Counted from the stretch's first letter, positions 17,249-27,250 are shown. The stretch is 64,000 nt of DNA from Lachnospiraceae bacterium (GCA_025758065.1 CP107199.1:591001-655000), one strand, 5' to 3'. Translations and numbers: made by a program. The notes: generated by a model from the letters alone, not told the origin.

Positions 17249-18487
17249 TTAACTCTTTTTCTTTTTATAATCTCCCCATGCATACATAACCAGTGCCAGA
17301 GCGATAACTCCATAGGAAATAAATACACGGAAATACTCACCAATGGCAGCATCACCAAACAGGTTCTTTCCTGCAGATGGGGCTACGATGAAAAGTAAGT
17401 GGAACAGGATACAGCCAAGAAGCGCCTGTCCGTTAGTAGCCTTTTTAATGGATGCACCGCCTACCAGGATAGCTGCGCCTGCATAAAGACCAACCTGCTC
17501 ATGGGCACCGTAAGTCTGGAAAGAGCCCATGTTCTGAACAAAGATCAGCTGTCCCCAGCCAGCCAGTACAGTAGAGATCACAATGGCTATCACACGAACC
17601 CGGTCTACATTGATTCCGGAAGCATTGGCAACCGTACGGTTCTGGCCAACGGCACGGAACTGCTGACCGATCTTTGTTTTCATCAGTGCATTGTTAAATA
17701 TACAGAGCAATCCTACAACGAAGAAAGTGACCATTGGTACACTGACCATGGAAAATAGATTTTTCACAACTGGAAGCTGTACCATTGCAATTGCTCCCAC
17801 GCAGATACCGGCATAAGTAAAAGCTTTTTTCTTCTCCATTTTCTTCATTGCAAACATTACTAACGCCCCCACTGCCATAATACCGCAGATAACGAGAACG
17901 GCTGTGCTGAAGGAAACACGCAGCAGGCCATCTAAAGCATATTTAAAACCACGGTCTGTAGAAAGATCGATGGTATTGGCAACACCGGTAGATCCCTTGA
18001 TCACCAGTCCCGGTGCCTTTAACGGGATCAGATTGCCGAAAATAAACAAGAACAATAACTGATACAATCCATTTGCAAAGTAACCTAAGATCAGGCCTCC
18101 GATCATTTCCTGGCCTTTCATCTTGTTCATCAGTTTACCGATAAGATAACCAAAAAACGCTGCAATAGGCATGGTCATAAGCATGGCAACCAGGAATCCG
18201 GTTAGTCCGCTGATGCCCCATTCTATCACCCACAAAGCTGCGATCTGGGCTGCCATGGCACCAATGGTAATAGCAAAGTTGATACCCATACCGGCAACGA
18301 TAGGAATAATAAGTGCCAGTACGATAAATGCATTTCGGCTTAAGCGGCCGAATAATTCATACATTACATAAGAAACTGTCTGTCCAGAGCAGATGAGTCC
18401 GATGATACATAATACCACGAACATGACTGTAACTGCATTTTTCTGCAGTATTTCACGAATATCTAATTTACTACGCACGAGACTCAC
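17249..18487 (-). CDS. ABC transporter permease, BMP/nucleoside-sugar (RbsC-like) type, second subunit
   Basis: 412 residues, mostly hydrophobic, with about ten membrane helices and the inner-membrane-translocator signature (GQQFRAVGQNRTVANASGI; LVGGASIKKAT). Starts inside the end of the upstream permease gene (17-base overlap). With the 621-residue partner it makes a heterodimeric pore for the DUF3798 binding protein. Last gene of the four-gene operon. Confidence 0.88.
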   Translation of the reverse strand: MSLVRSKLDIREILQKNAVTVMFVVLCIIGLICSGQTVSYVMYELFGRLSRNAFIVLALIIPIVAGMGINFAITIGAMAAQIAALWVIEWGISGLTGFLVAMLMTMPIAAFFGYLIGKLMNKMKGQEMIGGLILGYFANGLYQLLFLFIFGNLIPLKAPGLVIKGSTGVANTIDLSTDRGFKYALDGLLRVSFSTAVLVICGIMAVGALVMFAMKKMEKKKAFTYAGICVGAIAMVQLPVVKNLFSMVSVPMVTFFVVGLLCIFNNALMKTKIGQQFRAVGQNRTVANASGINVDRVRVIAIVISTVLAGWGQLIFVQNMGSFQTYGAHEQVGLYAGAAILVGGASIKKATNGQALLGCILFHLLFIVAPSAGKNLFGDAAIGEYFRVFISYGVIALALVMYAWGDYKKKKS

Positions 18488-20336
18488 CTCCTGACTTTGT
18501 AAGTGCGTACAGAATGATCCCGTTGGAGATCAGGATACGCAATGTTTCAGAAATAGTAGAACCAGGTACTAATACGTTTGCAACCGGCATTCCCAATGTT
18601 AAAACGCCCTGAAACAGAAACGTACCAATAAGAACATGGCTGATCTTGCACCTGCTTGTGGAAGCGCCGCCAATAAGGATAGCTGATGCTGCAATAAAAC
18701 CCATCTGGCGGGGTGCTGTGTACAGCTGCATAAAACCGTAACTCTGGGAATATACCAGAATTCCCACTGCACCTAATACTGTTGAAAATACAGTACCTAT
18801 AATACGCATTTTATCAACATTGATACCTACAGATTCTGCAAAGCGCGGGTTGTTTCCTACTGCCTGCATAGCCTGACCGGTACAGCTTCGTGAAAACATC
18901 CATACAACAAAGCAGCTAAATAACATAAACAAAAGCAGTCCTGTTGGAATGGTAAAATCACCGATCTGGAATGCCAGAAAATCATTTAAGATATGGCGAA
19001 AATTAGTCCCGTCCAGACCAATGGTATTTCTAAGGCCGGTTCCTAATGGCCAGCGAAGCTTTAATGACTTAAACGGAAGCACCAGCCATGCTATACACAT
19101 TAAAGATACAATAGAAAAACCAACGTAAGTGGTAACAGACATTTCAGAGCCCTTTAAGCGGTTTAGCATAAGTGCATACAGATAACCGCACACAGCTGCC
19201 AGTGCTGAGCCTGAAACAATGGCAAAAAGGAAACCTCCCCATCCTGGAATTCCAAGTTCAATGGTAAGCAAGCCACCGATCAGGCCTGCAACCAGACCAA
19301 TAGGAAGACCCAGGTTCAGGCTGATACCGCACTGGATACCAGGAACCATTGCCAGTACCATGATAGCATTCATACCCATTCGCACGATGGTATTGCTAAG
19401 AAGCGTGGAAAGAGATAAATCATACCATAAGGTCATAAAGCAAAGCAAAATAAAGAACACTCCAATGATCACTCTTGGAATACCCAGTTTATCAATAAGC
19501 CAGCTGTTAAATAATAACAGCACAGTCAGTACCAGAAGCGCAAAGCCTAAATAAACCAGGTCATCTCCATGGCGGATGAGCCGTCCTGCATTTGTCTCTT
19601 TGATATTGCTCTGTTTAACATAACGGTCATACTGGGAAGAAAAACTGTCACCAGACTGATAAAGAATGCCTTCTACAGTCTCTTCCAGTGTTTCTAAGGC
19701 TTCATCTGTCAGCACCGGATAGATTTTTTTCAGCTCAGCTCCTACATTTGCATACATAGCCTTTGCTTCTTCCTGTTTCTCAAGCATTTCAGGAGTTGCC
19801 TCAAAACCGGACATATCTACCACTACTTCTTCATCTTCCGGAATTTCCTCTCCTGCTGCCAGCATTTCTTCATGTTTCTTCTCTAAAGCTGCCTCTGCTT
19901 CTGCATAATGTGCCTCTTCATAAGCAGCACGGGCCTGGGCCTGGGCTTCCGCATAAGCCTTTACAGCCTCTGTATATACGTCAACGGCTGTCAAAAGACC
20001 TGTTGTATCAATACCGGACAGATCATTCTGGGCACCATTTTCATATTTTTCCCTTGTTTCTGTTTCTGCTTTTTCTACTGCTTCACGGATAGCCGCCATG
20101 CCGCCCCCGGATGCCTTGGCTGCTGCCTGGGCCTCCTGCTTTGCAATAGCCACATAGCTTTCTACCACACTATCACCGGTAGCATTAAGCAGTGTCTGGA
20201 TACGCATAGTGCGAAGGATCTCCTGACCTGCCGTTCCGTTCTGTTTGGGCATATTTATAAATCCTAATACCATACAGAAGGCTGCTGCTGCTGCGCAAAG
20301 AATGGCAAGGAGTCTCTGGATCTTATTTTTCGTCAT
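18471..20336 (-). CDS. ABC transporter permease with large N-terminal extracytoplasmic insert
   Basis: 621 residues, about 200 more than its partner. Residues 8-28 form a first membrane helix. Residues about 31-258 form a hydrophilic, Ala/Glu-rich, strongly helical segment (YAEAQAQARAAYEEAHYAEA around 128-147), placed outside by topology. The RbsC-like membrane domain follows (TM from about 259), with AVGNNPRFAESVGINVDKMR and LIGGASTSR signatures. The insert is not a standard part of the family and could touch the binding protein or the wall. It overlaps the ATPase gene by 4 bases (ATGA). Confidence 0.88.
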   Translation of the reverse strand: MTKNKIQRLLAILCAAAAAFCMVLGFINMPKQNGTAGQEILRTMRIQTLLNATGDSVVESYVAIAKQEAQAAAKASGGGMAAIREAVEKAETETREKYENGAQNDLSGIDTTGLLTAVDVYTEAVKAYAEAQAQARAAYEEAHYAEAEAALEKKHEEMLAAGEEIPEDEEVVVDMSGFEATPEMLEKQEEAKAMYANVGAELKKIYPVLTDEALETLEETVEGILYQSGDSFSSQYDRYVKQSNIKETNAGRLIRHGDDLVYLGFALLVLTVLLLFNSWLIDKLGIPRVIIGVFFILLCFMTLWYDLSLSTLLSNTIVRMGMNAIMVLAMVPGIQCGISLNLGLPIGLVAGLIGGLLTIELGIPGWGGFLFAIVSGSALAAVCGYLYALMLNRLKGSEMSVTTYVGFSIVSLMCIAWLVLPFKSLKLRWPLGTGLRNTIGLDGTNFRHILNDFLAFQIGDFTIPTGLLLFMLFSCFVVWMFSRSCTGQAMQAVGNNPRFAESVGINVDKMRIIGTVFSTVLGAVGILVYSQSYGFMQLYTAPRQMGFIAASAILIGGASTSRCKISHVLIGTFLFQGVLTLGMPVANVLVPGSTISETLRILISNGIILYALTKSGGESRA

Positions 20337-21949
20337 TCTTCTGTTCCCCCTTTCTCTGTATGTTCGGACGGTTTAATGCCGGACATAGCCAGACCATAAT
20401 CTGCATCTGATGCCTGAGGAGACAAGATATCTACCAATTTGCCTTCAGAAACAATGGCAATACGGTCAGAAACACTCTTAAGCTCCTGAAGTTCTGAGGA
20501 AACTATGACAACGGTCATTCCCAGCTCTCTGTTTAAGCGTACCAGCGTCTCTAACACCAGCTTTTTTGCACCAATGTCAATACCACGGGTAGGTTCAGAA
20601 ACAAAAAGGAATTTAGGGGACATGCACAGCGCCTTTGCAATACAAACCTTCTGCTGGTTGCCGCCGGATAATGTACCTGAATGCTGGGTTGGTCCAAAAC
20701 AGCGGATATCCAGATTTTTTATGTACGCCTGGGCTGTTTCCCGGATCTTTTTGCTGTCGATCTGGGTAAATGGGCCAAATTTCTTCAAATACTCCCCTTT
20801 GATCTGCATAGCATTAAACACGATGTTATCTTCAATGGAACGGTCTAATAAAAGCCCCACGCCTTTACGGTCTTCTGAAACCATGGCAACGCCCGCCTGT
20901 AAAACAGACTTGGTATCTTTAAAGTTTAATTCCTGTCCAAACAGTTCTACTTTTCCATCTGCATCATAAAGGCCCATAATACCATTTGGGATACCCAGTT
21001 TTCCCTGGCCTGCCAGACCGCCGATACCAAAGATCTCTCCCTCGTAAATATCCACAGATAAGCCATTTACCTGCTCACCTGGCATATCTACATGGAGATC
21101 ATGGATGCTCATAGCCACCTTTTCACCTGGAACAGGTCTTAGGGCTGCTTCTACCATAGCTTCCCCTTTTCGACCTACCATGAGCTCCGCGATCTCGCGG
21201 ATGCTGGTCTTTGCAGTCTCTCTGGTGGCCGCTAACTTTCCGTCACGCAGGATCGTAATACTGTTGGAAGCTGCCATTACTTCATCCAGACGATGTGTGA
21301 TAAAGATAATAGCGATACCGCTTTCAGAGATCTTCTTCATAACGGAAATAAGCTGGGCTGCCTCACTTTCCGTAAGAACAGCAGTAGGCTCATCAAATAC
21401 CAGAAGCTTTACCCCTGTTTTATCGATTTCACGGGCGATCTCAATAAATTGCATATAGCCAACGGGCATTCCATGAACCAGGGTTTTTTCATCAAGATTC
21501 ATTCCTACAGCATCCAGCGCTTTTCTTGCGTCAAAAGCCATTGCCTTCATATCCAGGCTTTCCAGGTTCTTTCCAAAAAGGCGGCTCACCGGATTAGGAT
21601 TTGTGATCTCACGGTTTAATTTGATGTTTTCAGTAATTGTAAATCCTGGAAGGAGCATAAATTCCTGATGTACCATACCAATTCCCTTTTCCATAGCATC
21701 ATAAGGAGAATAGATATGTGTTTCTTCTCCATCTAAAAGGACTTTTCCTTCAAAGCCCCCTGTGCTGTGGATGACTGGCATACCAAACAGTATATTCATC
21801 AAAGTGGATTTACCGGCTCCGTTTTCTCCTAAAAGTGCATGGATCTCACCTTTTTTCACGGAAAGAGACACGCCATTTAATACGGTATTTTCACCATAAT
21901 GTTTGGTAATGTCTTTCATCTCAAGAACATACTCTTTTTCTATGTTCAT
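20333..21949 (-). CDS. ABC transporter ATPase, double-NBD sugar/nucleoside type
   Basis: 538 residues from ATG 21949 behind AAGGGGG; a longer frame start at 22021 lies across the binding-protein terminator and is rejected. Two ATPase halves as in RbsA/MglA. The first has Walker A GENGAGKST (41-49) and DEPTAVLT but a degenerate signature (GMPVGYMQFIEIAR). The second has a canonical LSGGNQQKV signature and SEPTRGID. Such asymmetry is common in this subfamily. It powers the two adjacent permeases. Confidence 0.92.
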   Translation of the reverse strand: MNIEKEYVLEMKDITKHYGENTVLNGVSLSVKKGEIHALLGENGAGKSTLMNILFGMPVIHSTGGFEGKVLLDGEETHIYSPYDAMEKGIGMVHQEFMLLPGFTITENIKLNREITNPNPVSRLFGKNLESLDMKAMAFDARKALDAVGMNLDEKTLVHGMPVGYMQFIEIAREIDKTGVKLLVFDEPTAVLTESEAAQLISVMKKISESGIAIIFITHRLDEVMAASNSITILRDGKLAATRETAKTSIREIAELMVGRKGEAMVEAALRPVPGEKVAMSIHDLHVDMPGEQVNGLSVDIYEGEIFGIGGLAGQGKLGIPNGIMGLYDADGKVELFGQELNFKDTKSVLQAGVAMVSEDRKGVGLLLDRSIEDNIVFNAMQIKGEYLKKFGPFTQIDSKKIRETAQAYIKNLDIRCFGPTQHSGTLSGGNQQKVCIAKALCMSPKFLFVSEPTRGIDIGAKKLVLETLVRLNRELGMTVVIVSSELQELKSVSDRIAIVSEGKLVDILSPQASDADYGLAMSGIKPSEHTEKGGTEE

Positions 21950-21970
21950 TGAAATTCCCCCTTTCTGTAG

Positions 21971-22011
21971 CTGAAAAGGCCCACCCGAAATCAACAGGGT
22001 GAGCCTTTTCT
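21971..22011 (-). terminator. Hairpin between binding-protein and ATPase genes
   Basis: Near-perfect inverted repeat (GAAAAGGC...CACCC against GGGTGAGCCTTTTC) with an 11-base loop and TTTTC on the minus strand. Such a stem commonly keeps binding-protein mRNA abundant relative to the downstream membrane genes. Confidence 0.7.
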
Positions 22012-22026
22012 CCGATTTCAAGTTTC

Positions 22027-23262
22027 TTATAAGTAATCATTAAAATCAACTGGAGCAAGCAGAATGGTATAGTAATTATCAAAAGTTTCACCTTCTGCAT
22101 TGGTATAATTATTGATCTTTGCCCCTTCAACTTTAGAGTTAAACATCTCAACCAGCTTATCAGCATCATTGCGGTCTGTGATCTCGCCTGTGATATATCC
22201 CTTTGCATAATCAACACCAACTGCAATAATGGTCATAGCAACCGGGGATGCCCATGTAGAGTAACGTCCTACTGCGTCATGCTCCTTTAATTTAGCTGCA
22301 ATCTGCTTTAATGCGTCTTCGTCATCACCGCCAATTGCAAGTTCCAGTCCTAACGTAGCCGGAAATGCGTGATATGGACTTGGGCAGCATGGCTGTGGAT
22401 AATAAGCATTAGGCTCATCTAAGCAAGCGGTCTGTAAAGACGGCTGCATACCACAGTTAGTTGTGAAGAAAGCAACTTTCTTGCCTTCATATTTTTTCAG
22501 CTGCTGTGGAACATCTTCCAGAATGAACTGCTGGGAAGCAGAAACTCCAGCCTCTGCTGTCGGGTCCGGAGCAGTAACATCTACCATTTCAATGCCAAGT
22601 GCATCTGCGTTCTTCTTAAGAAGTTCGTGACGTGCTACGATCAGCTCCATTGCCATATGACGTGGGAAGGAATAATGAATAAATACATCAATGCCCCAGT
22701 CTGCACATTTTTCCATAATGGTATCGCCCTGTGCTGCTTCATCTGCATATAAAACAAGATCTGAAGCTGCGGAAATAACAGCCGGGTCTTCCTGTGGAGT
22801 ACCTGCGATCAGAAGGATATCATCTCTTCCCATCTCACGGACCTTATCGAAACCAGCCTTTGCACCAGGCACTGCCTGACACATAACGATAGCTTTTACA
22901 TCAGGATCAGATGCAAAAGATACGATCTGTGATACAGTGGTCTCCATCTCGGACATAAAGTTATCTGGATAAGTGGCTGTAACAATGTGCTCCGGTCCAT
23001 ATGCAGCTAATGCTTTTTCTGCTGCACGGAACTCTTCCTCGCCCTGGGAAACAGTACCTGTTAAAATTGCAACCTTCCAGTTATCACTGCCTTCTGCTTT
23101 CGCAGCCTCTGTTGCTTCTGTAACAGCTTCTGCTGCTGTAGTTCCTTCCGCTTTTTCAGTAGGTGCTGCTGTGGTAGCTGCGGTATTTCCACCACCACAT
23201 CCTGCAAGACCAAATGCCATCGCTGCTGCTGTAACAAGAGCCATCATTTTTTTGATTTTCAT
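22027..23262 (-). CDS. DUF3798-family substrate-binding lipoprotein
   Basis: 411 residues. Lipoprotein signal with lipobox LAGC (C22), then an Ala/Thr/Glu-rich linker (to about 60). The rest matches the DUF3798 type of periplasmic-binding-like protein: VAILTGTVSQGEEEF, IVMCQAVPGAK, and the Cys-bearing FFTTNCGMQPSL ... PCCPSPYH segment around residues 265-295. First gene of the operon with an RbsA-like ATPase and two RbsC-like permeases, so it is the extracellular receptor. The substrate is not known for the family; the cysteine and histidine content hints at a metal or cofactor but proves nothing. Confidence 0.87.
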   Translation of the reverse strand: MKIKKMMALVTAAAMAFGLAGCGGGNTAATTAAPTEKAEGTTAAEAVTEATEAAKAEGSDNWKVAILTGTVSQGEEEFRAAEKALAAYGPEHIVTATYPDNFMSEMETTVSQIVSFASDPDVKAIVMCQAVPGAKAGFDKVREMGRDDILLIAGTPQEDPAVISAASDLVLYADEAAQGDTIMEKCADWGIDVFIHYSFPRHMAMELIVARHELLKKNADALGIEMVDVTAPDPTAEAGVSASQQFILEDVPQQLKKYEGKKVAFFTTNCGMQPSLQTACLDEPNAYYPQPCCPSPYHAFPATLGLELAIGGDDEDALKQIAAKLKEHDAVGRYSTWASPVAMTIIAVGVDYAKGYITGEITDRNDADKLVEMFNSKVEGAKINNYTNAEGETFDNYYTILLAPVDFNDYL

Positions 23263-23632
23263 ACTTTGTCCTCCTTAATCATTGTTATGTTCTCGCGGAT
23301 CCCCCTGCATGTTTCCAACATAATTTTACGCTGTTCTCATGTCCGGTGGCATACAAATATTTCTTTGTACGTCCACGGTCTACATGTGTGTGTAAGTGTA
23401 GCACACCCCTGTCAAAAATGCAAGTTTTTTTGTTGTTATTTTGTATTTTTTTACTGTTTTTTCTTTGTGATTACCCTAATTCTTATTCCTTAAAGCTGAA
23501 AATTATACAAAAAGCTTTCGACTTGTCACTTTTATATTCGTCATTTTACAACTTTTTTTGTGTTAAAGCAGCATTATAAAATATACATATGGAAATTTAT
23601 GGAAATGATACTGATTTATAAATTAACTAAAA
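23263..23632. other. 370-bp upstream region of the DUF3798 operon
   Basis: A/T-rich. A plausible minus-strand promoter, TTGCAT-N17-TACACT, lies near 23395-23425. A GTGTG...CACAC dyad over the -10 could be an operator. No open frame here looks like a gene. Confidence 0.5.
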
Positions 23633-23671
23633 AGCTGCTGCAAAATGGTTATTTTCCATTTCGCAGCAGCC
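23633..23671 (-). terminator. Terminator of glf
   Basis: GCTGCTGCAAAATGG (23634-23648) pairs with CCATTTCGCAGCAGC (23656-23670) with one mismatch; the minus strand continues with a TTTTT run. It lies 38 bp beyond the glf stop. Confidence 0.85.
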
Positions 23672-23708
23672 ATCACCTTTTGATCCTGCATATACTTTAT
23701 TGTAAATT

Positions 23709-24812
23709 TTATGCCCCAAAGATTTCTTTTGCCCGCACCATGGCAGAAGCAATCACTTTGTCCATGTCATAATATTTATACTCGCCTAAACGACCGCCGA
23801 AAATAACATTTTCTTCTTTTTCAGCCAGTTTGGCGTATTTCTGGTACAACGCCTGGTTCTTTTCATCATTGACCGGATAATATGGTTCCATGCCTTCCTG
23901 CCAGGTAACCGGATATTCCCTGGTAATAACAGTCTTTGGCTGGGTGCCAAATTCAAAGTGTTTGTGCTCGATGATACGGGTATATGAAGTTTCACGGTCC
24001 GTGTAATTCACGACAGCAACGCCCTGATAGTTCTCCTCATCCAGGATCTCAGACTCAAAACGCAGACTGCGGTATTCCAGTTTACCGAACTGATACTTAT
24101 AATAAGCATCAATGGTTCCCGTATACACGATCTTTTCCCCTAAACTGTCGTAATAATCCTTCTTTTCCAGATAATCTACACCTGTTTCAATATCACAGCC
24201 CTCGAAGAGACGGTGGATGATCACATTGTAGCCACCGATCGGGATTCCCTGATATAAGTCATTAAAATAATTGTTGTCATAGGTATAACGCACAGGCAGT
24301 CTCTTAATGATAAAAGCCGGAAGCTCAGTACAGTCTCTTCCCCACTGCTTTTCCGTATATCCCTTTACCAGCTTTTCATAGATCTCGCGTCCTACCAGAC
24401 TGATCGCCTGTTCTTCCAGATTCCTTGGCTCACCCGTAACCTCTTTTTTCTGATCCTCAATGATCGCCTTTGCCTGATCCGGTGTGGAAATATTCCACAT
24501 CTTGCTAAAGGTATTCATATTAAACGGCATATTATACATTTCACCTTTGTAATTGGCAACCGGGCTGTTAGTATAACGGTTGAACTCTGCCAGAGAATTT
24601 ACAAACTGCCATACTTCTTTATTACTTGTATGAAAAATGTGGGCACCGTATTTATGTACGTGGATGCCTTCTGTCTCCTCACAGTAAACATTTCCGCCAA
24701 TATGATCTCTCTTTTCCACTACCAGACAGGACTTTCCATGCTGCTTTGCATACCAGGCAAAAACACCAGAATACAGGCCGCTTCCTACTAGTATATAATC
24801 GTATTTTTTCAT
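23709..24812 (-). CDS. glf: UDP-galactopyranose mutase
   Basis: 367 residues from ATG 24812 behind AAGGAGCGG; the frame extends to 24893 but without a ribosome site and across the upstream terminator. FAD-binding YDYILVGSGLYSGVFA (4-19), then GGNVYCEET and HIFHTS segments typical of Glf, and GGRLGEYKYYDMD near the C-terminus. It converts UDP-galactopyranose to UDP-galactofuranose. The natural user in this window is the GT2 at 14.3 kb, though the genes are not in one operon. Confidence 0.96.
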   Translation of the reverse strand: MKKYDYILVGSGLYSGVFAWYAKQHGKSCLVVEKRDHIGGNVYCEETEGIHVHKYGAHIFHTSNKEVWQFVNSLAEFNRYTNSPVANYKGEMYNMPFNMNTFSKMWNISTPDQAKAIIEDQKKEVTGEPRNLEEQAISLVGREIYEKLVKGYTEKQWGRDCTELPAFIIKRLPVRYTYDNNYFNDLYQGIPIGGYNVIIHRLFEGCDIETGVDYLEKKDYYDSLGEKIVYTGTIDAYYKYQFGKLEYRSLRFESEILDEENYQGVAVVNYTDRETSYTRIIEHKHFEFGTQPKTVITREYPVTWQEGMEPYYPVNDEKNQALYQKYAKLAEKEENVIFGGRLGEYKYYDMDKVIASAMVRAKEIFGA

Positions 24813-24872
24813 TTTATGCCGCTCCTTTTCATTCATAAGTCTCAAAAAGCAAATATCTTGTTCTATTGTACC

Positions 24873-24923
24873 AAAAAAATGGTCTGCACACAATCAACAG
24901 ATTTCTCTCCTGTGTACAGACCC
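24873..24923 (-). terminator. Terminator of the bioY-HAD-traX unit
   Basis: GGTCTGCACAC pairs with GTGTACAGACC with one mismatch; a seven-T run follows on the minus strand. Confidence 0.85.
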
Positions 24924-24943
24924 TTATAAAAATGTCTTATGTA

Positions 24944-25750
24944 CTATCGGGGAACTATACCCAAAGTAACGCTTCTGACCACCACCAGTATCATTAGATG
25001 CACTGGATAAAACCAGTAAAACAGGTATTTAAACCTCTGATTTCCACGTTTTCCATTATAAAACCAGATAGGTATTGCTGCCAGTGCCCCTATACCAAAG
25101 TTTAAATCCAGTGTCTCCAACCCGCCCAGTACAGCTGCCGACAGGCTGCGCCCTGCTCTGCTTGCGTGAAATTCGTAAAAGGCTGCAATGATAATGATCC
25201 CTATATAATCATAATCGGCCTGTATAAATACCGCTGCCATACAGCCTAAGGCTACCGCAAATATCTTTCCTGCCTCCACTGTCAGCAGTGTTTTTCCAAA
25301 AATCACGGCCTGTTCCATGCCCCACAAAACAGTAAGCCCTATGAGAAACTCAAAAAAAACATTCTGATAACCCAGATAAAACCAGCGATTGCTTGCAGCC
25401 AGATCAAAAGGGATTTCTGATATCAGGGCAAATAAAAGCATCTGAAATGTATAGCGTTTTCTGCTTCTTGTATGAAAAAATCCTTCTACCAGAAGGAAGC
25501 TGTACAGCAAAAAGGATGGCCGTCCAACCATACGCATCAGACGCTGAAAGGTATACAGCCACTGTCCATTGCCACTGTCCAGAAGCCTGCGAAAAGTCTC
25601 TGCCCCGCCCTGGTAATAGAGACCATATTCCATCACCACTGCCCCAATATGATCAATGAGCATGGTGATCATCGCGATCCATTTAAGTGCTGCACCGCTT
25701 AAGCCAAAGTTTCTTCCTGTATCTGCCAAAGCACTTTCCCCCATGTGCAT
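24944..25750 (-). CDS. TraX-family membrane protein
   Basis: About 268 residues with seven or more membrane helices. The start of the fold (LKWIAMITMLIDHIGAVV) and the conserved KRYTFQMLLFALISEIPFDLA stretch identify the TraX family, named after the F-pilin acetylase. In Firmicutes the role is unclear, possibly acyl transfer to a surface molecule. Start choice is weak: TTG 25756 and ATG 25750/25744 all lack a good ribosome site, so translation is likely coupled to the HAD gene, whose stop is 2 bp away. Confidence 0.85.
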   Translation of the reverse strand: MHMGESALADTGRNFGLSGAALKWIAMITMLIDHIGAVVMEYGLYYQGGAETFRRLLDSGNGQWLYTFQRLMRMVGRPSFLLYSFLLVEGFFHTRSRKRYTFQMLLFALISEIPFDLAASNRWFYLGYQNVFFEFLIGLTVLWGMEQAVIFGKTLLTVEAGKIFAVALGCMAAVFIQADYDYIGIIIIAAFYEFHASRAGRSLSAAVLGGLETLDLNFGIGALAAIPIWFYNGKRGNQRFKYLFYWFYPVHLMILVVVRSVTLGIVPR

Positions 25751-25752
25751 AT

Positions 25753-26571
25753 TCAATAGATGTTAGTGGCAAAATATTTCCTCAATACAGCCAGCAGGCC
25801 CTGATGCTGGTTATCTGCAGGAGTCACAAACGGCGCCGCCAGCTTCACCTCTTCCGGTGCGTTTGCCATGGCAAAACCTGCCCCTACTGCATTTAACATA
25901 TCCAGATCATTTTGTCCGTCCCCAAAAGACATTGCCTGTTCTAATGATATGTTGTATTTCCCACATACGATCTTCACCCCGGCTGATTTGCACACGTTTC
26001 CGTTCATCACTTCCAGATAGACCGGTTTAGATCTTGCTATAGAAAGTTCTGGATAAAGCTCTTTCAACCGCTTTTCTGTCTGGATGACTGACTTCTGTTC
26101 TCCCATAAAAAGAAACTTATGGATACCTCCGTTTTTCCCAAATATTTCCCTTATATCGCCTGTTTCAGGTACCAGATGGGTAATCTCCTGTTCCCGGAGT
26201 ACCCAAGGATCAGACCCATCATCTACTACCCAGTGTTCCCCGCCGTATGTGCCGCAGACGACCTGGGGAAATTCTTTTTCAACCAGTTTTTTGATCTCAC
26301 AGGCCAGATCAAGATCCATCAGACAGCTATAGATTTCCTCATTATCCGCTCCCAATACCAGTCCGCCACTGTAGCACACCATAGGTGCATGAATGCCCAG
26401 TTCTTCCCGGATCGGACGCATTCCTTCCGGCATACGGGCTGATACCAGTACAAAAGGAATTCCTCTTTTGTCCAGACTTTGCAGTTCTTCTACAGTTTCT
26501 TTCGGAACCTGGTTTTCATCATTTAAAAGAGTTCCATCAATATCACTAAAGATTATTTTATATTTCTTCAC
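25753..26571 (-). CDS. Cof-type HAD-IIB phosphatase
   Basis: 272 residues from a GTG start at 26571 behind GGAGG; the longer frame from ATG 26622 has no ribosome site. Catalytic D10-I-D12-G-T-L-L, a LVSAR motif (Ser/Thr loop), a C2 cap, and late GDGQNDLDML metal-binding loop. It probably removes phosphate from a sugar phosphate or a cofactor such as FMN/PLP. It lies between bioY and traX on the same strand. Confidence 0.93.
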   Translation of the reverse strand: MKKYKIIFSDIDGTLLNDENQVPKETVEELQSLDKRGIPFVLVSARMPEGMRPIREELGIHAPMVCYSGGLVLGADNEEIYSCLMDLDLACEIKKLVEKEFPQVVCGTYGGEHWVVDDGSDPWVLREQEITHLVPETGDIREIFGKNGGIHKFLFMGEQKSVIQTEKRLKELYPELSIARSKPVYLEVMNGNVCKSAGVKIVCGKYNISLEQAMSFGDGQNDLDMLNAVGAGFAMANAPEEVKLAAPFVTPADNQHQGLLAVLRKYFATNIY

Positions 26572-26630
26572 GCTGTTTAACCTCCATATTTCCAAGGATG
26601 TTCTCCCGGAATCGTTGTTCATCTGATCAA

Positions 26631-27224
26631 CTACTTACGGAACATATCTCCCGCCAGTGCCCTGATCCTCTTTGCTAAAAATGCCGCCATAACGCAGAGA
26701 AGAAAATCTTCCATAACTGTGATCAGAAAGCAGTTGATCACCACCAGTTTCCATGAAACCGGCATATGGATCACGAAATTACTGATCACGTAAAAATACA
26801 CCATTCCGGAAACATAGTAAGCCATCATTCCCCAGAAGGCACTGAACAGATCCCAGGCAGTACCTGCTCCCTGACGAAGGGAGGATAATTTTCCTGTGAT
26901 CCATGCTGCAAATACAAACCCCAGCAAAAAACCAAAGGTTGGACGGATCAAATATGCCGGACCGCCGCCTGCTGCAAATACCGGAATACCGGAAAGTCCT
27001 ACTGCCAGGTAGATTCCTACACAAATAGCGCCTTTTTTCGCCCCAAGTAAAAATCCAGCTAAAAGAACAAATAAAAACTGCATAGTAAAATGCATGGGAA
27101 ACGGCTGAACCGGTATATTGACCTTAATATAAGCCCCCGCTGCAATAAGTGCAGTGAACAGGCCGATCTGAGCCATTTCCCTTGTAGTAAGCGCCTGGAC
27201 ACGGGCCACTTTTAATTCATGCAT
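26631..27224 (-). CDS. bioY: Biotin transporter substrate-binding subunit BioY
   Basis: 197 residues, six membrane helices. BioY signatures: IPVQPFPMHFTMQFLFVLLA, LLGAKKGAICVGIYLAVGLSG, GGGPAYLIRPTFGFLLGF. It is the biotin-specific S component of an ECF transporter; the shared energizing EcfAAT module must be elsewhere. Ribosome site GGAGG precedes the ATG. No biotin-synthesis genes are seen, suggesting salvage. Confidence 0.95.
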   Translation of the reverse strand: MHELKVARVQALTTREMAQIGLFTALIAAGAYIKVNIPVQPFPMHFTMQFLFVLLAGFLLGAKKGAICVGIYLAVGLSGIPVFAAGGGPAYLIRPTFGFLLGFVFAAWITGKLSSLRQGAGTAWDLFSAFWGMMAYYVSGMVYFYVISNFVIHMPVSWKLVVINCFLITVMEDFLLCVMAAFLAKRIRALAGDMFRK

Positions 27225-27250
27225 GAATATTTTTCCTCCGTGATCTATAA

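Noticed and set aside
19763..20267. Plus-strand frames opposite the permease insert
   Set aside because: Leu/His/Pro-rich composition is the mirror of the Glu/Ala-rich insert read backwards; not independent genes.
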